13,013 nucleotides of DNA. It comes from Acidimicrobiia bacterium. Lineage in GTDB: Bacteria > Actinomycetota > Acidimicrobiia > Spongiisociales > UBA5794. The position numbers were made by a program, and so were the translations under genes. Position 1 is the first letter of the stretch, and every line of letters starts with the position of its first letter. Shown here piece by piece: positions 1 to 7,552 of this stretch. Where the stretch lies: the NCBI GenBank assembly GCA_030598905.1, contig JAUVPA010000018.1, forward strand, positions 1 to 13,013, in the 5' to 3' direction. Below the pieces are notes generated by a model. That model saw only the letters and a list, made by a program, of their open reading frames with translations, was not told where the DNA came from and did not search any database.

Positions 1-2
1 CT

Positions 3-1106
3 GACTTCGAGACGGCTCTGTCCATTGCCTCCGCCATGGGTTGGTTCTGGTGGATGCAGGGCCACTGGCGCGAAGCCATGCAATGGTTCGAGCGGCTCTA
101 CGAAGCTTCCGCAGGACATGCCAGCGAAACCGCGCGAGCACTTCTGGTGACACGCGTTGCCTGCATCGAGGTGATGAGAGCCAAACCGGCCGGGGTTCGT
201 CCGATGATCGAGAGAGCACTCAGCGTCCTGGGCGAAACCGACGATTCCTGGGAGCTTCCCTGGGCGATGACACTGTCTGCGGATGCGGCGACCTACGCAG
301 GCGAAGACACCGCGTCCATGTTTGAGCAAAGTTGTGAGTTGTTCTCGGCGATCGGCGACGAATGGGGCATGGCGTACACCACGTTCTCCCTCGGCACGGC
401 CTTGATCCAGATGGGGGAACGAGAACGGGGCGAGAAGGTCGCAAGAGAGGCGCTTGTCGCGCTCGAAGTGACGGGTGACTCGTGGTGCGCGGGATGGTTC
501 TCTTTCGGCACCGGGCATCTGATGGCGAACCAAGGCCGGTTTGAAGACGCCCGCTTTTGGATCAACCACAGCCTCGACCTCGTCGATGGGATCAACGATG
601 TCTGGATCACACCGCACGCTCATTGTCGGCTCGGTGTTGTCGCCGTCATGTCGGAAGAACCGGAAGAAGCCGTCGATCGCCTCGAGCGAGTGCTTCCGGA
701 ACTCCAGCAGATGGGTGACGAGAACTGCACGGCAATGTCGTCGAACTATCTCGGAGAGGCGCTGGTCCACCTCGGCGAGACGAAAAGGGCCGCGACCCTC
801 ATACGAGCCGGGCTGGCTGGGTACGACGAATTGCAGAATCCAGGCGGGATCGCGTTATCGATGCGAAGGCTCGCCGAAGTGGCGATGGAGTCCGAAGACG
901 CCGAGCGAGCGGCTGCATTTCTTGGCGCCTCCGGGACCTATATGGATCGAGCCGGTGGCCGCATCTCCCAGCACGATGAGCAACTCGTGGCCCGAATCGA
1001 GACACTCTTGAAGAGCAGGCTCACCGCGGGAGAAATCGCAGAGTTTGTGGCACGAGGCTCACGTATGGATCCGGCGCAAGCACTCGAGCTGGCTGCAACG
1101 CTCTGA
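3..1106 (+). CDS. C-terminal part of a TPR-repeat protein, probably an AfsR/LuxR/cyclase-type ATPase regulator (5'-truncated)
   Basis: The reading frame is open to the left edge, so this is the last 367 residues of a longer protein. The first ATG in the window (position 36) lies inside a helix and is unlikely to be the true start. The visible part is helical and TPR-like, with repeated pairs of amphipathic helices rich in Ala, Leu and Glu. Typical stretches are GHWREAMQWFERL, LGTALIQMGERERGEKVA and YLGEALVHLGETKRAATLI. The tail (AAAFLGASGTYMDRAG, then a helix near EIAEFVARGSRMDP) resembles the C-terminus of large actinobacterial regulators that join a DNA-binding or cyclase domain, an NTPase domain and TPRs. 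None of those upstream domains is visible, so the regulator assignment is inference. The TPR scaffold is the firmer call. The stop lies 72 nt before proS on the same strand, and no terminator hairpin was seen between them. Confidence 0.65.
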   Translation, partial: DFETALSIASAMGWFWWMQGHWREAMQWFERLYEASAGHASETARALLVTRVACIEVMRAKPAGVRPMIERALSVLGETDDSWELPWAMTLSADAATYAGEDTASMFEQSCELFSAIGDEWGMAYTTFSLGTALIQMGERERGEKVAREALVALEVTGDSWCAGWFSFGTGHLMANQGRFEDARFWINHSLDLVDGINDVWITPHAHCRLGVVAVMSEEPEEAVDRLERVLPELQQMGDENCTAMSSNYLGEALVHLGETKRAATLIRAGLAGYDELQNPGGIALSMRRLAEVAMESEDAERAAAFLGASGTYMDRAGGRISQHDEQLVARIETLLKSRLTAGEIAEFVARGSRMDPAQALELAATL

Positions 1107-1120
1107 GTCACAATCGCTGG

Positions 1121-1151
1121 TTGTTCCGTCCCTCTTCGTAGCCCCTAAGCT
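1121..1151 (+). promoter_or_regulatory. Candidate proS promoter
   Basis: TTGTTC (1121-1126) and TAAGCT (1146-1151) are separated by 19 nt. The -10 element fits the actinobacterial TAnnnT pattern. Initiation would fall near 1158 and give a leader of about 20 nt before the GTG of proS. This is the only -35/-10-like pair I found in the 72-nt gap. The spacer is slightly long, so confidence is modest. Confidence 0.35.
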
Positions 1152-1178
1152 GCGCCGACCTCGAGTGCCTGGAGGCCC

Positions 1179-2894
1179 GTGCGCTGGTCACAAGCCCATA
1201 TCCCGACGCTGCGTGATGATCCGTCCGATGCCGAAGCGATCAGCCACCGCCTTCTCGTGCGGGGCGGTTTCATCCGCCAGCTCATGGCCGGCAGCTATTC
1301 GATGCTCCCACTGGGCGTGCGGGTTCGCGCCAAGGTGATGGGCATCATTCGCGATGAGATCGATGCCATCGGCGGCCAAGAGTTTCTTCTTCCCGAGCTC
1401 CACCCCCGCGACATCTGGGAGCGCACTGGCAGGACAGAGACCATGGCCGACATCCTGCTGACGGTGCAGGACCATCGGGGAACGGAGCTGGTGCTCGGCC
1501 CCACGCACGAAGAGATCTTCACGACGGTCGCCACCGAGCTCACGTCCTATCGGCAATTGCCCCAGCTCTGGTACCACATACAGACGAAGTTCCGGGACGA
1601 GCCGCGGCCGAGGTCGGGACTGCTGCGCGTCAAGGAGTTCACGATGAAGGACTCATACACGTTCGATGTCGACGAAGCAGGCCTCGATCAGCAGTTCGAC
1701 AATCACTACGACGCTTACCGGAGGATCTTCTCCAGACTGGGGATGGAGTCGATCGCGGTGAAAGCCTCATCGGGAGCGATGGGCGGCAAGGAGTCAGTGG
1801 AGTCCATGGTGGCGTCACCGGCCGGTGAGGACGACGTGGCCCACTGCTCGAATTGTGGTTACGCCGCGAACGTCGAGAAGGCGACCTCGAGGCTCGACCC
1901 AATCGATGACGATGAAGGCCCGACGTCCCCTGTGCAGTTTGCGACCCCGGGCGTCAAGACCATCCGGGACCTCGTCGAGTTCGATGGCGGAGCCGATGCC
2001 AACCGGCAGATCAAGACGCTCGTGTACATCGTGAGTGAGCTGCCCGTCCTGGTGATCCTGCGAGGTGACCACGACCTGATCGAGCAGAAACTCATGGATG
2101 GCACAGGGTCCATCGATGTGCGTCCCGCTCATGGAGACGAGATTCGCGACCTGCTGGGAGCCGACGCCGGAAGCCTTGGCGCCGTAGGGGTATCCGGGAT
2201 GCGCATCGTCGCCGACCATGCGCTGGCGGGCCGGAAGAACATGACGACGGGCGCCAACGTCGACGGCCATCACATTCGGGGCGTCGATGTCGAGAGGGAT
2301 ATCGACGGCATCGAGTGGTTGGACTTGCGGATCGTCAAATCCGGGGAGCCTTGTCCCGAGTGCGGCGAGCCGCTGGCAGTGTTCCGCGCCATCGAGGTCG
2401 GCCACATCTTCAAGCTCGGCACCGTGCACGCCGCAGCGCTCGGCGCGTCCGTCGTGGGCGCTGCCGGCAAAGAGGTCACACTTGTGATGGGGTCGTACGG
2501 CATTGGTGTCGAACGCAACATGGCCGCGTGCGTAGAGGCCAACCATGACGATCGAGGAATCGTGTGGCCGGTGTCCATCGCTCCGTATGAGGTTGTGGTG
2601 ACCGTCGTGAAGATGGACGATGACACGCTTCGTGCAGCAGCCGATATCTACGAGAGCCTCATTGCCTCCGGGCTAGACGTGATTCTCGATGATCGCGATG
2701 CCCGGCCCGGTGTGAAGTTCACGGACGCCGAGCTGATCGGCATTCCCTACCGGGTCACCGTCGGTCCCCGAGGCCTTGCCGAGGGCGTCGTGGAGGTCGC
2801 CGAACGGCGCACCAGCGAGGCGATCGACGTACCCGTTGCTGATGTCATCTCGCACCTCATGGACAGCGTCGTGTCGCAGCGACCGGGGATCTGA
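1179..2894 (+). CDS. proS: Prolyl-tRNA synthetase, bacterial type with editing domain
   Basis: This 571-residue class II aminoacyl-tRNA synthetase charges tRNA-Pro with proline in the cytoplasm. The start is GTG 1179, because the family N-terminus MRWSQAHIPTLRDDP begins there. A GGAGG lies 3 nt upstream, which is unusually close. Class II motif 1 is in the N-terminal fifth (LPLGVRVRAKVMGIIRDEI). Motif 2 is FRDEPRPRSGLLRVKEFTMK at about residue 138. Motif 3 begins at about residue 438 (GSYGIGVER) and continues into NHDDRGIVWPVSIAP. The long segment between motifs 2 and 3 is the insertion (editing) domain of long-form bacterial ProS, which in this family clears mischarged Ala-tRNA-Pro. It is flanked by two CxxC pairs (Cys223/226 and Cys392/395) that could bind zinc. 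The C-terminal anticodon-binding domain follows from about residue 465. Length is normal for the family. It opens the cluster and probably has its own promoter. Confidence 0.97.
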   Translation: MRWSQAHIPTLRDDPSDAEAISHRLLVRGGFIRQLMAGSYSMLPLGVRVRAKVMGIIRDEIDAIGGQEFLLPELHPRDIWERTGRTETMADILLTVQDHRGTELVLGPTHEEIFTTVATELTSYRQLPQLWYHIQTKFRDEPRPRSGLLRVKEFTMKDSYTFDVDEAGLDQQFDNHYDAYRRIFSRLGMESIAVKASSGAMGGKESVESMVASPAGEDDVAHCSNCGYAANVEKATSRLDPIDDDEGPTSPVQFATPGVKTIRDLVEFDGGADANRQIKTLVYIVSELPVLVILRGDHDLIEQKLMDGTGSIDVRPAHGDEIRDLLGADAGSLGAVGVSGMRIVADHALAGRKNMTTGANVDGHHIRGVDVERDIDGIEWLDLRIVKSGEPCPECGEPLAVFRAIEVGHIFKLGTVHAAALGASVVGAAGKEVTLVMGSYGIGVERNMAACVEANHDDRGIVWPVSIAPYEVVVTVVKMDDDTLRAAADIYESLIASGLDVILDDRDARPGVKFTDAELIGIPYRVTVGPRGLAEGVVEVAERRTSEAIDVPVADVISHLMDSVVSQRPGI

Positions 2895-2921
2895 GGGAAC
2901 AGAAAGAGCCTCTCCGGGGGT

Positions 2922-2927
2922 TATACT
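2922..2927 (+). promoter_or_regulatory. Candidate rimP-operon promoter (-10 box)
   Basis: TATACT lies 27 nt after the proS stop and is the best -10 match in the window. It is one base from the TATAAT consensus. No convincing -35 is visible 16-19 nt upstream, where the sequence is A/G-rich (GAACAG at 2897-2902 is the nearest candidate). Transcription would start near 2934. That places the hairpin at 2954-2973 inside the leader of the rimP-nusA-infB operon. No TAnnnT element was seen downstream of the hairpin, which supports this as the operon promoter. Confidence 0.5.
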
Positions 2928-2933
2928 GCGGAA

Positions 2934-3024
2934 CCGAGATTCGTGTCTTCTCGAGGTGGGCCGTGGCCCACCTTGTTTCTTGCGCGGTTCTCGTTCGATC
3001 AAGGATTCGGCGTGAGGAGATGAT
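2934..3024 (+). promoter_or_regulatory. rimP-nusA operon leader, putative transcription attenuator
   Basis: The predicted leader runs from the start near 2934 to the GTG of rimP. Three pairings are visible. The first is a small 5' hairpin, CGAGA (2935-2939) with TCTCG (2949-2953), loop 9 nt. It abuts the strong terminator-like hairpin at 2954-2973. The third is a 6-bp long-range helix, GAACCG (2931-2936) with CGGTTC (2985-2990), which encloses the terminator hairpin and competes with the 5' hairpin. In Bacillus subtilis the equivalent nusA operon is known to be attenuated by NusA acting on a leader terminator. The same logic here is inference from position and structure. The Shine-Dalgarno GAGGAG (3014-3019) of rimP lies outside these pairings. 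Confidence 0.45.
2954..2982 (+). terminator. Intrinsic terminator hairpin between proS and rimP
   Basis: AGGTGGGCC (2954-2962) and GGCCCACCT (2965-2973) form a perfect 9-bp inverted repeat. In practice this gives 8 bp closed by a CGTG tetraloop. A T-rich run follows directly (TTGTTTCTT). It can end proS transcripts. Because the likely rimP promoter is upstream of it, it can also act as an attenuator for the rimP operon. Confidence 0.7.
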
Positions 3025-3516
3025 GTGGCCACCACCGGTACGGCCGATACAAACCAGCATCTCTGGGCTGTGGTTGAGCCCTACGTCGCTGCGGAGGGTG
3101 TTGAGCTCGACGATATCGAGCTCGTCGGCAGCGGCAGAGTCGTGCGCGTCGTGTTGGATTCGAAGGATCTCGGCGTCGACCGGATCGCCGAAGTATCCCG
3201 TGGCATATCTCGTCTCCTCGACGAGGACGATCCGATGGCGGGTTCGTGGACGCTCGAGGTCACGTCACCGGGACTCGAACGCAAGCTCCGTCGACCTCGC
3301 CACTACGAAAAAGCACTTGGGCGTGAGATCAAGCTCAAGGTGCACAGTCCGATCGATGGTGAACGTAGCTTTCGCGGAATTCTGACCGCAGCCGACGCCG
3401 CCGGCTTCGAGATTGACGTGGACGGAGAGTTGCATCACATCGCTTACGACACCGTCGCCTCGGCACGCACGGTCTTTGTTTGGGAAAAGAACGCGCGGCC
3501 GGGCAAGAAGGCGTAG
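3025..3516 (+). CDS. rimP: Ribosome maturation factor RimP
   Basis: This 163-residue protein matches RimP, which binds the free 30S subunit and helps assembly around S12 in the cytoplasm. The N-terminal alpha/beta domain carries GVELDDIELVGSGRVVRVVLD. The family signature follows in WTLEVTSPGLERKLRRPRHY, at about residues 73-92, with the conserved SPGL(E/D)R core. A small beta-barrel C-terminal domain follows (GILTAADAAGFEIDVDGE). The GTG at 3025 is chosen because GAGGAG lies 5 nt upstream and the next residues fit a short, variable N-terminus. It is the first gene after the leader attenuator and ends 8 nt before nusA. The pairing with nusA is conserved across bacteria. Confidence 0.95.
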   Translation: MATTGTADTNQHLWAVVEPYVAAEGVELDDIELVGSGRVVRVVLDSKDLGVDRIAEVSRGISRLLDEDDPMAGSWTLEVTSPGLERKLRRPRHYEKALGREIKLKVHSPIDGERSFRGILTAADAAGFEIDVDGELHHIAYDTVASARTVFVWEKNARPGKKA

Positions 3517-3524
3517 GAGAGACC

Positions 3525-4793
3525 ATGGACTACAACCTCTTGGATGCCCTCGAGCTGCTCGAACGTGAGAAGGGTGTGCCCGCCGAGGTGATCCTCGATG
3601 CGCTCGCCAATGCCCTGGTCTCGGCATACAAACGCACGCCGGGAGCGGCCGAAGAGGCCCGTGTCACAATCGACCCCGACACCGGAGAGATCACGGTGTA
3701 CGGCCAGGAGCTCGACGAAGACGGCAACGTGACCCGTGAGTGGGAAGACACTCCCGAAGACTTCGGTCGCATCGCGGCACAGACCGCGAAACAGGTCATC
3801 ATGCAGCGCCTCCGCGATGCGAAGCGGGAGCAGGTTTTCGACATTTACGAGGGTCGCGAGGGCGACCTCGTTACCGGGATCGTTCAGCAGTCCGATCACC
3901 GGTACGCGATCCTCGACCTCGGTGACGCTGAGGCGATCATGCCATCGTCCGAGCGGATTCCCTATGAGCGTCTAGAGCGCGGCAATCGTGTCAAGGCCTA
4001 CATTCTGGAGGTTCGCGGAGAGGGCAAGGGGCCACAAATCGTGATCTCGCGCAGTCACCCCGAGTTCATTCGATCGCTCTTCGAGTTGGAAGTACCGGAG
4101 TTGGTCGACGGTGATGTCGAGATTCGTGCCATCGCACGAGAGCCGGGCCATCGAACGAAGATCGCTGTTGCTTCCAACGATCCGAACGTCGACCCGGTGG
4201 GCGCCTGTGTCGGAGCCCGCGGATCGCGCGTCCGTCAGGTCGTCAACGAACTGCGCGGCGAGAAGGTCGACATTGTGGAATGGCGCGATGACATGCCGTC
4301 GTTCATCGCCGAAGCGCTGAGTCCGGCTCGGGTCAAGGAAGTTCGCCTCGACGACGACGATATGGTTGCCGTGGTCATCGTTCCCGACCACCAGCTCTCC
4401 CTCGCGATCGGCAAGGAGGGCCAAAACGCCCGCCTCGCAGCTCGGTTGACCGGATACCGCATCGACATCCAATCGGAGAGCCAGGATCTCGGTCTTGTCG
4501 AAGAAGAGACTGCGGAAGGCGAGACAACCGAAACGACGAAGGTAGAGACAGCCGAGGAACCCGAAGCTGCAGACGCGGGCGACGCAGAGGACACTGCCGA
4601 TTCCGCCTCCGAAAGCGACGACGCCACTGAGGTCGGCACCACGCCGGCCATCGATACCGCTGGAGAAACCTCCGACGCATCGGAAGACGGCGAAACATCG
4701 AGCTCCGAAGGCGACCCAAGCGATGAAGGCGCCTCGGGCGAGGCCACTGAGGATGCCGGCTCCGTTGAACCGGGCTCGGCAGAAGAGGAGTAG
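3525..4793 (+). CDS. nusA: Transcription elongation/termination factor NusA
   Basis: This 422-residue NusA binds RNA polymerase and modulates pausing, termination and antitermination. The start is ATG 3525: AGGAG ends 5 nt upstream and the protein then begins MDYNLLDALELLEREKGVP, typical of actinobacterial NusA. A GTG at 3480 in the same frame lies inside rimP and is rejected. In order come the polymerase-binding N-terminal domain (1 to about 110), the S1 domain (about 113-180, with YAILDLGDAEAIMP), KH1 with a GARG loop at about 230-233, and KH2 with AIGKEGQNARLAARLTGYRI at about 294-313. From about residue 325 to the end there is a low-complexity acidic Glu/Asp/Ser/Thr/Ala tail. It replaces the acidic-repeat domains of E. 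coli NusA. No ylxR or L7Ae-like gene follows. infB starts 2 nt after the stop. Confidence 0.96.
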   Translation: MDYNLLDALELLEREKGVPAEVILDALANALVSAYKRTPGAAEEARVTIDPDTGEITVYGQELDEDGNVTREWEDTPEDFGRIAAQTAKQVIMQRLRDAKREQVFDIYEGREGDLVTGIVQQSDHRYAILDLGDAEAIMPSSERIPYERLERGNRVKAYILEVRGEGKGPQIVISRSHPEFIRSLFELEVPELVDGDVEIRAIAREPGHRTKIAVASNDPNVDPVGACVGARGSRVRQVVNELRGEKVDIVEWRDDMPSFIAEALSPARVKEVRLDDDDMVAVVIVPDHQLSLAIGKEGQNARLAARLTGYRIDIQSESQDLGLVEEETAEGETTETTKVETAEEPEAADAGDAEDTADSASESDDATEVGTTPAIDTAGETSDASEDGETSSSEGDPSDEGASGEATEDAGSVEPGSAEEE

Positions 4794-4795
4794 CG

Positions 4796-6889
4796 GTGAG
4801 GGTCTACGAGCTGGCGAAGGATCTCGATCTTGAGTCGAGGGACGTGTTGGCGCGTGCCCAGGATCTCGGGATCGACGTGAAAACGGCTTCGTCCGGACTC
4901 GACGACGACTCGGTTGAGCTGGTCAAGCTGTCATACCAAGAGCAGTCGGCAGTCGGCGATCAGGTATCGGCACCCGCCGAGACATCCACCGAGACATTGA
5001 CCGACGAGCCAGCTCTCGAGAAGTCGAAGGCGGTGGCCGATACCCGAGAGTCTGTAGCCGAAGAAGCCGAGGGCCAAGAGCCGCCAGCCGATGGCGCTTC
5101 GGGAACGGAAGCTCCCGAAGACAATGTGCTCCTCGTCGATCCCGGGATCACCGTCCATGAGTTCGGTCGATTGGTCGGTCAGCGGACCAGCGACATCGGG
5201 CGGACGCTCATGGAGATGGGCGAGATGGTGCCCGGTGGTGGTGAAATACCGGTGAAGGCTCTCGAGGAGCTCGGTTCGCGATATGGCTACGAGGTCCTCG
5301 TCTCTGACGTCGAAGAAGAGGAAGAAGCCGAACCTCGGCAGCGCCACATCGTCGAGTTCGAGGATGATCCTGCGACGCTCGAGGTTCGCCCTCCCGTCGT
5401 CACCGTGATGGGACATGTCGATCACGGAAAGACACAGCTCCTGGACACCATCCGCAAGAGCGACGTTGTTGCCGGGGAAGCCGGAGGCATCACGCAGCAC
5501 ATTGGTGCCTACCAGGTGGAGCGGAACGGCAACCGCATCACGTTCATCGATACGCCCGGTCACGCGGCGTTCACTGCCTTGCGGGCCAGGGGAGCAGAGG
5601 TGACGGACATCGTCATCCTGGTCGTGGCGGCCAACGACGGCGTGATGCCACAAACGGTCGAGGCCATCGACCATGCCAAGGCGGCGAAGGTTCCGATCAT
5701 CGTTGCCATCAACAAGATGGATCTGGAATCGGCCGACCCTTACGCCGTGCGCGCCGCGCTCACGCAGCACGAGATCGTGGTCGAAGAGCTCGGCGGCGAC
5801 GTTCCGGCTATCGAAGTGTCGGCGCTGAACGCGACGAACATCGACGACCTGCTCGAGATGATCTCGCTCGTTGCCGAAGTGGAGGAGCTCAAAGCCAATG
5901 TGAAGGCTCCGGCCATCGGGACGGTGATCGAAGCGCAACTCGAGGTCGGACGTGGGCCCGTGGCGACAGTGATCGTGCAGCGCGGGACGCTCAAACGCGG
6001 CGATGCTCTCGTTGCCGGCCCGGTCAGCGGGCGGGTGAGGGCGATGTTCGACGACAAGGGCGAGCAGCTGAAGGCCGCTGGCCCGAGTTCAGCAGCGGTC
6101 ATCATGGGATGGGACGACGTACCCACTGCCGGTGACATGTTCGAGGTGGTCAAGAACGAGCGAACGGCTCGCAAGACCGCTGCTGAGCGGGCCGACACCA
6201 TGCGGCGTGAAGACCTCACCGTTCCCACAGCGACGGAGCGGCTCGGTCAGCTCATCGAGCAGCTCCGCACGGCCGACCATGCCGAGCTTCGGATCATCGT
6301 CAAGGCCGACGCCCATGGGTCCCTCGAGGCCATTCGAGACGCCGTCGGCAAGATCCGCCGCGACGACGCGTACGTCACGGCGATTCACGGCGCTGTGGGC
6401 GGCATCAATGCCAACGACATCATGCTGGCTGAGGCCTCCGACGCCATTGTCTATGGATTCAATGCTCGTCCCGATGCTCAGGCGCGAGCGGCAGCAAAAG
6501 AGCGCGGCATAGACATTCGCACGTTCTCGATCATCTACGAGCTGCTCGATGACATCGAGACGCTTCTCGTTGGTGAGCTCGCTCCGGACGAGGTCGAGTC
6601 GTTCCTCGGCGTTGCTGATGTACGTGCCATCTTCCGTGCTCCTCGGTACGGGATGGTCGCCGGCTGTTACGTCACGGAAGGCACGATCAACCGCAACGCT
6701 CGCGCCCGCCTGGTACGCGATGGCGTGGTCGTCTACGACGGCCGCGTCGTCTCGCTGCGGCGCTTCAAGGACGATGTCCAGAGCGTGAACACGGGTTTCG
6801 AATGCGGGATCGCGCTGGAGAACTTCCGAGATGTGAAGGAAGGCGACACCATCGAGTCGTACGAGGTGCGCGAGGTCGCTCGGACCTGA
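4796..6889 (+). CDS. infB: Translation initiation factor IF-2
   Basis: This 697-residue GTPase brings initiator fMet-tRNA to the 30S subunit and promotes 50S joining. GTG 4796 is chosen because GGAG at the end of nusA lies 5 nt upstream and the family N-terminus MRVYELAKDLDLESRDVLAR begins there. Domains in order are a first IF2-N domain (1 to about 50), an acidic linker (about 50-110), a second IF2-N-like domain (about 118-170, with HEFGRLVGQRTSDIGRTLME), and the G domain. G-domain motifs are G1 GHVDHGKT (206-213), G2 GGIT, G3 DTPGH (252-256), G4 NKMD (306-309) and G5 SALNA. Beta-barrel domain II, domain III and the C-terminal fMet-tRNA-binding domain IV (about 600-697, with FKDDVQSVNTGFECGIALEN) complete it. 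It is clearly shorter than the roughly 1000-residue IF2 of streptomycetes and mycobacteria. The difference lies in the linker. Confidence 0.98.
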   Translation: MRVYELAKDLDLESRDVLARAQDLGIDVKTASSGLDDDSVELVKLSYQEQSAVGDQVSAPAETSTETLTDEPALEKSKAVADTRESVAEEAEGQEPPADGASGTEAPEDNVLLVDPGITVHEFGRLVGQRTSDIGRTLMEMGEMVPGGGEIPVKALEELGSRYGYEVLVSDVEEEEEAEPRQRHIVEFEDDPATLEVRPPVVTVMGHVDHGKTQLLDTIRKSDVVAGEAGGITQHIGAYQVERNGNRITFIDTPGHAAFTALRARGAEVTDIVILVVAANDGVMPQTVEAIDHAKAAKVPIIVAINKMDLESADPYAVRAALTQHEIVVEELGGDVPAIEVSALNATNIDDLLEMISLVAEVEELKANVKAPAIGTVIEAQLEVGRGPVATVIVQRGTLKRGDALVAGPVSGRVRAMFDDKGEQLKAAGPSSAAVIMGWDDVPTAGDMFEVVKNERTARKTAAERADTMRREDLTVPTATERLGQLIEQLRTADHAELRIIVKADAHGSLEAIRDAVGKIRRDDAYVTAIHGAVGGINANDIMLAEASDAIVYGFNARPDAQARAAAKERGIDIRTFSIIYELLDDIETLLVGELAPDEVESFLGVADVRAIFRAPRYGMVAGCYVTEGTINRNARARLVRDGVVVYDGRVVSLRRFKDDVQSVNTGFECGIALENFRDVKEGDTIESYEVREVART

Positions 6890-6896
6890 GCTCGGC

Positions 6897-7202
6897 GTGG
6901 CCATCATCCACGCTGGCGTTCTCGAGGCCAACCTTCGTCTTCCTGCCGTGGCATCACTCAAGGAGAAGCGTCACGTGATCAAAGCTGTGATTGGCCGACT
7001 GGTGCGCACACATCACGTATCCGTCGCGGAAGTGGACCATCACGATCTGTGGCAACGCTCGACAATCGGCGTGGCAGCAGTCGCCAACAGCCCAGGCCAA
7101 CTCGACCGTATCCTGCACGCGGTGAGGCGCAGCCTGGATGCTGAGGAGCGTATCGAGGTTCTCTCGACGCACGTCGCACACCTCGAGGAACCGTTGTCAT
7201 GA
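6897..7202 (+). CDS. ylxP: DUF503 family protein (YlxP-like)
   Basis: This 101-residue protein belongs to the DUF503 family, a small alpha/beta fold of unknown molecular function. The family is often found between infB and rbfA, as YlxP is in Bacillus. The diagnostic pattern is the N-terminal strand GVLEANLRLPAVASLKEKR followed by a helix (HVIKAVIGRLVRTHHVSVAEV). The middle motif with Asp, Trp and Ser residues (DLWQRSTIGVAAVAN) and a C-terminal helix and strand (LDRILHAVRRSLDAEERIEV) complete it. The usual length is about 90-110 residues. GTG 6897 lies 7 nt after the infB stop and has only a weak GA-rich ribosome binding site, so it may depend on coupling. Its stop overlaps the ATG of rbfA by 4 nt. 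Genomic context suggests a role in ribosome biogenesis, but this is inference. Confidence 0.88.
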   Translation: MAIIHAGVLEANLRLPAVASLKEKRHVIKAVIGRLVRTHHVSVAEVDHHDLWQRSTIGVAAVANSPGQLDRILHAVRRSLDAEERIEVLSTHVAHLEEPLS

Positions 7203-7552
7203 GAAAACAGCCCACCGCCCGCATGCGCAAGGTCAACGAGACGCTGCGCGAGGTCATCGCCGAAGAGGTGCCCAAGCTGAAGGACCCCCGGATCGGATTT
7301 GTCACGATCACCGAGGTCGACGCGGCTCCCGATCTGCGAAACGCCATCGTGTATTTCTCGGCGATGGGTTCGGATGAGGAGAGATCGGAGACGGCTTCAG
7401 GGCTGCAACATGCGGCAACACATCTCCAAGCCGTCGTTGCATCGGAGGTTCGGCTCAAGTACACACCACGGCTGCGCTTCGATTTCGACCATTCGATCGA
7501 GGAGGGGCTCCGTATCACCGAGATCCTGCAGGAGTTGACTGATGACGAATGA
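7199..7552 (+). CDS. rbfA: 30S ribosome-binding factor RbfA
   Basis: This 117-residue KH-fold protein helps late 30S maturation near the 5' end of 16S rRNA and is needed for cold growth in other bacteria. The N-terminal helix (RMRKVNETLREVIAEEV) is followed by the family core KDPRIGFVTITEVDAAPDLR at about residues 28-47. The C-terminal core is YTPRLRFDFDHSIEEG at about 87-102. ATG 7199 overlaps the ylxP stop in an ATGA junction. A GAGGA 9 nt upstream serves as ribosome binding site. The 3' end overlaps the DHH-family gene by 11 nt. Both overlaps suggest translational coupling. Confidence 0.96.
   Translation: MRKQPTARMRKVNETLREVIAEEVPKLKDPRIGFVTITEVDAAPDLRNAIVYFSAMGSDEERSETASGLQHAATHLQAVVASEVRLKYTPRLRFDFDHSIEEGLRITEILQELTDDE

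Noticed and set aside
1815..2546. 243-codon minus-strand open frame opposite proS
   Set aside because: Antisense shadow of the ProS editing domain. ProS motifs are complete on the plus strand.
3480..3524. GTG 3480 as an earlier nusA start
   Set aside because: It lies inside the rimP coding sequence without a good ribosome binding site. ATG 3525 has AGGAG at ideal spacing and the typical NusA N-terminus.
4931..5938. 335-codon minus-strand open frame opposite infB
   Set aside because: It lies fully antisense to the conserved IF2 N-terminal and G domains. Its product is Arg/His/Asp-rich with no recognisable motifs.
6089..6961. 290-codon minus-strand open frame opposite the end of infB
   Set aside because: Antisense shadow of IF2 domains III-IV with no independent evidence.
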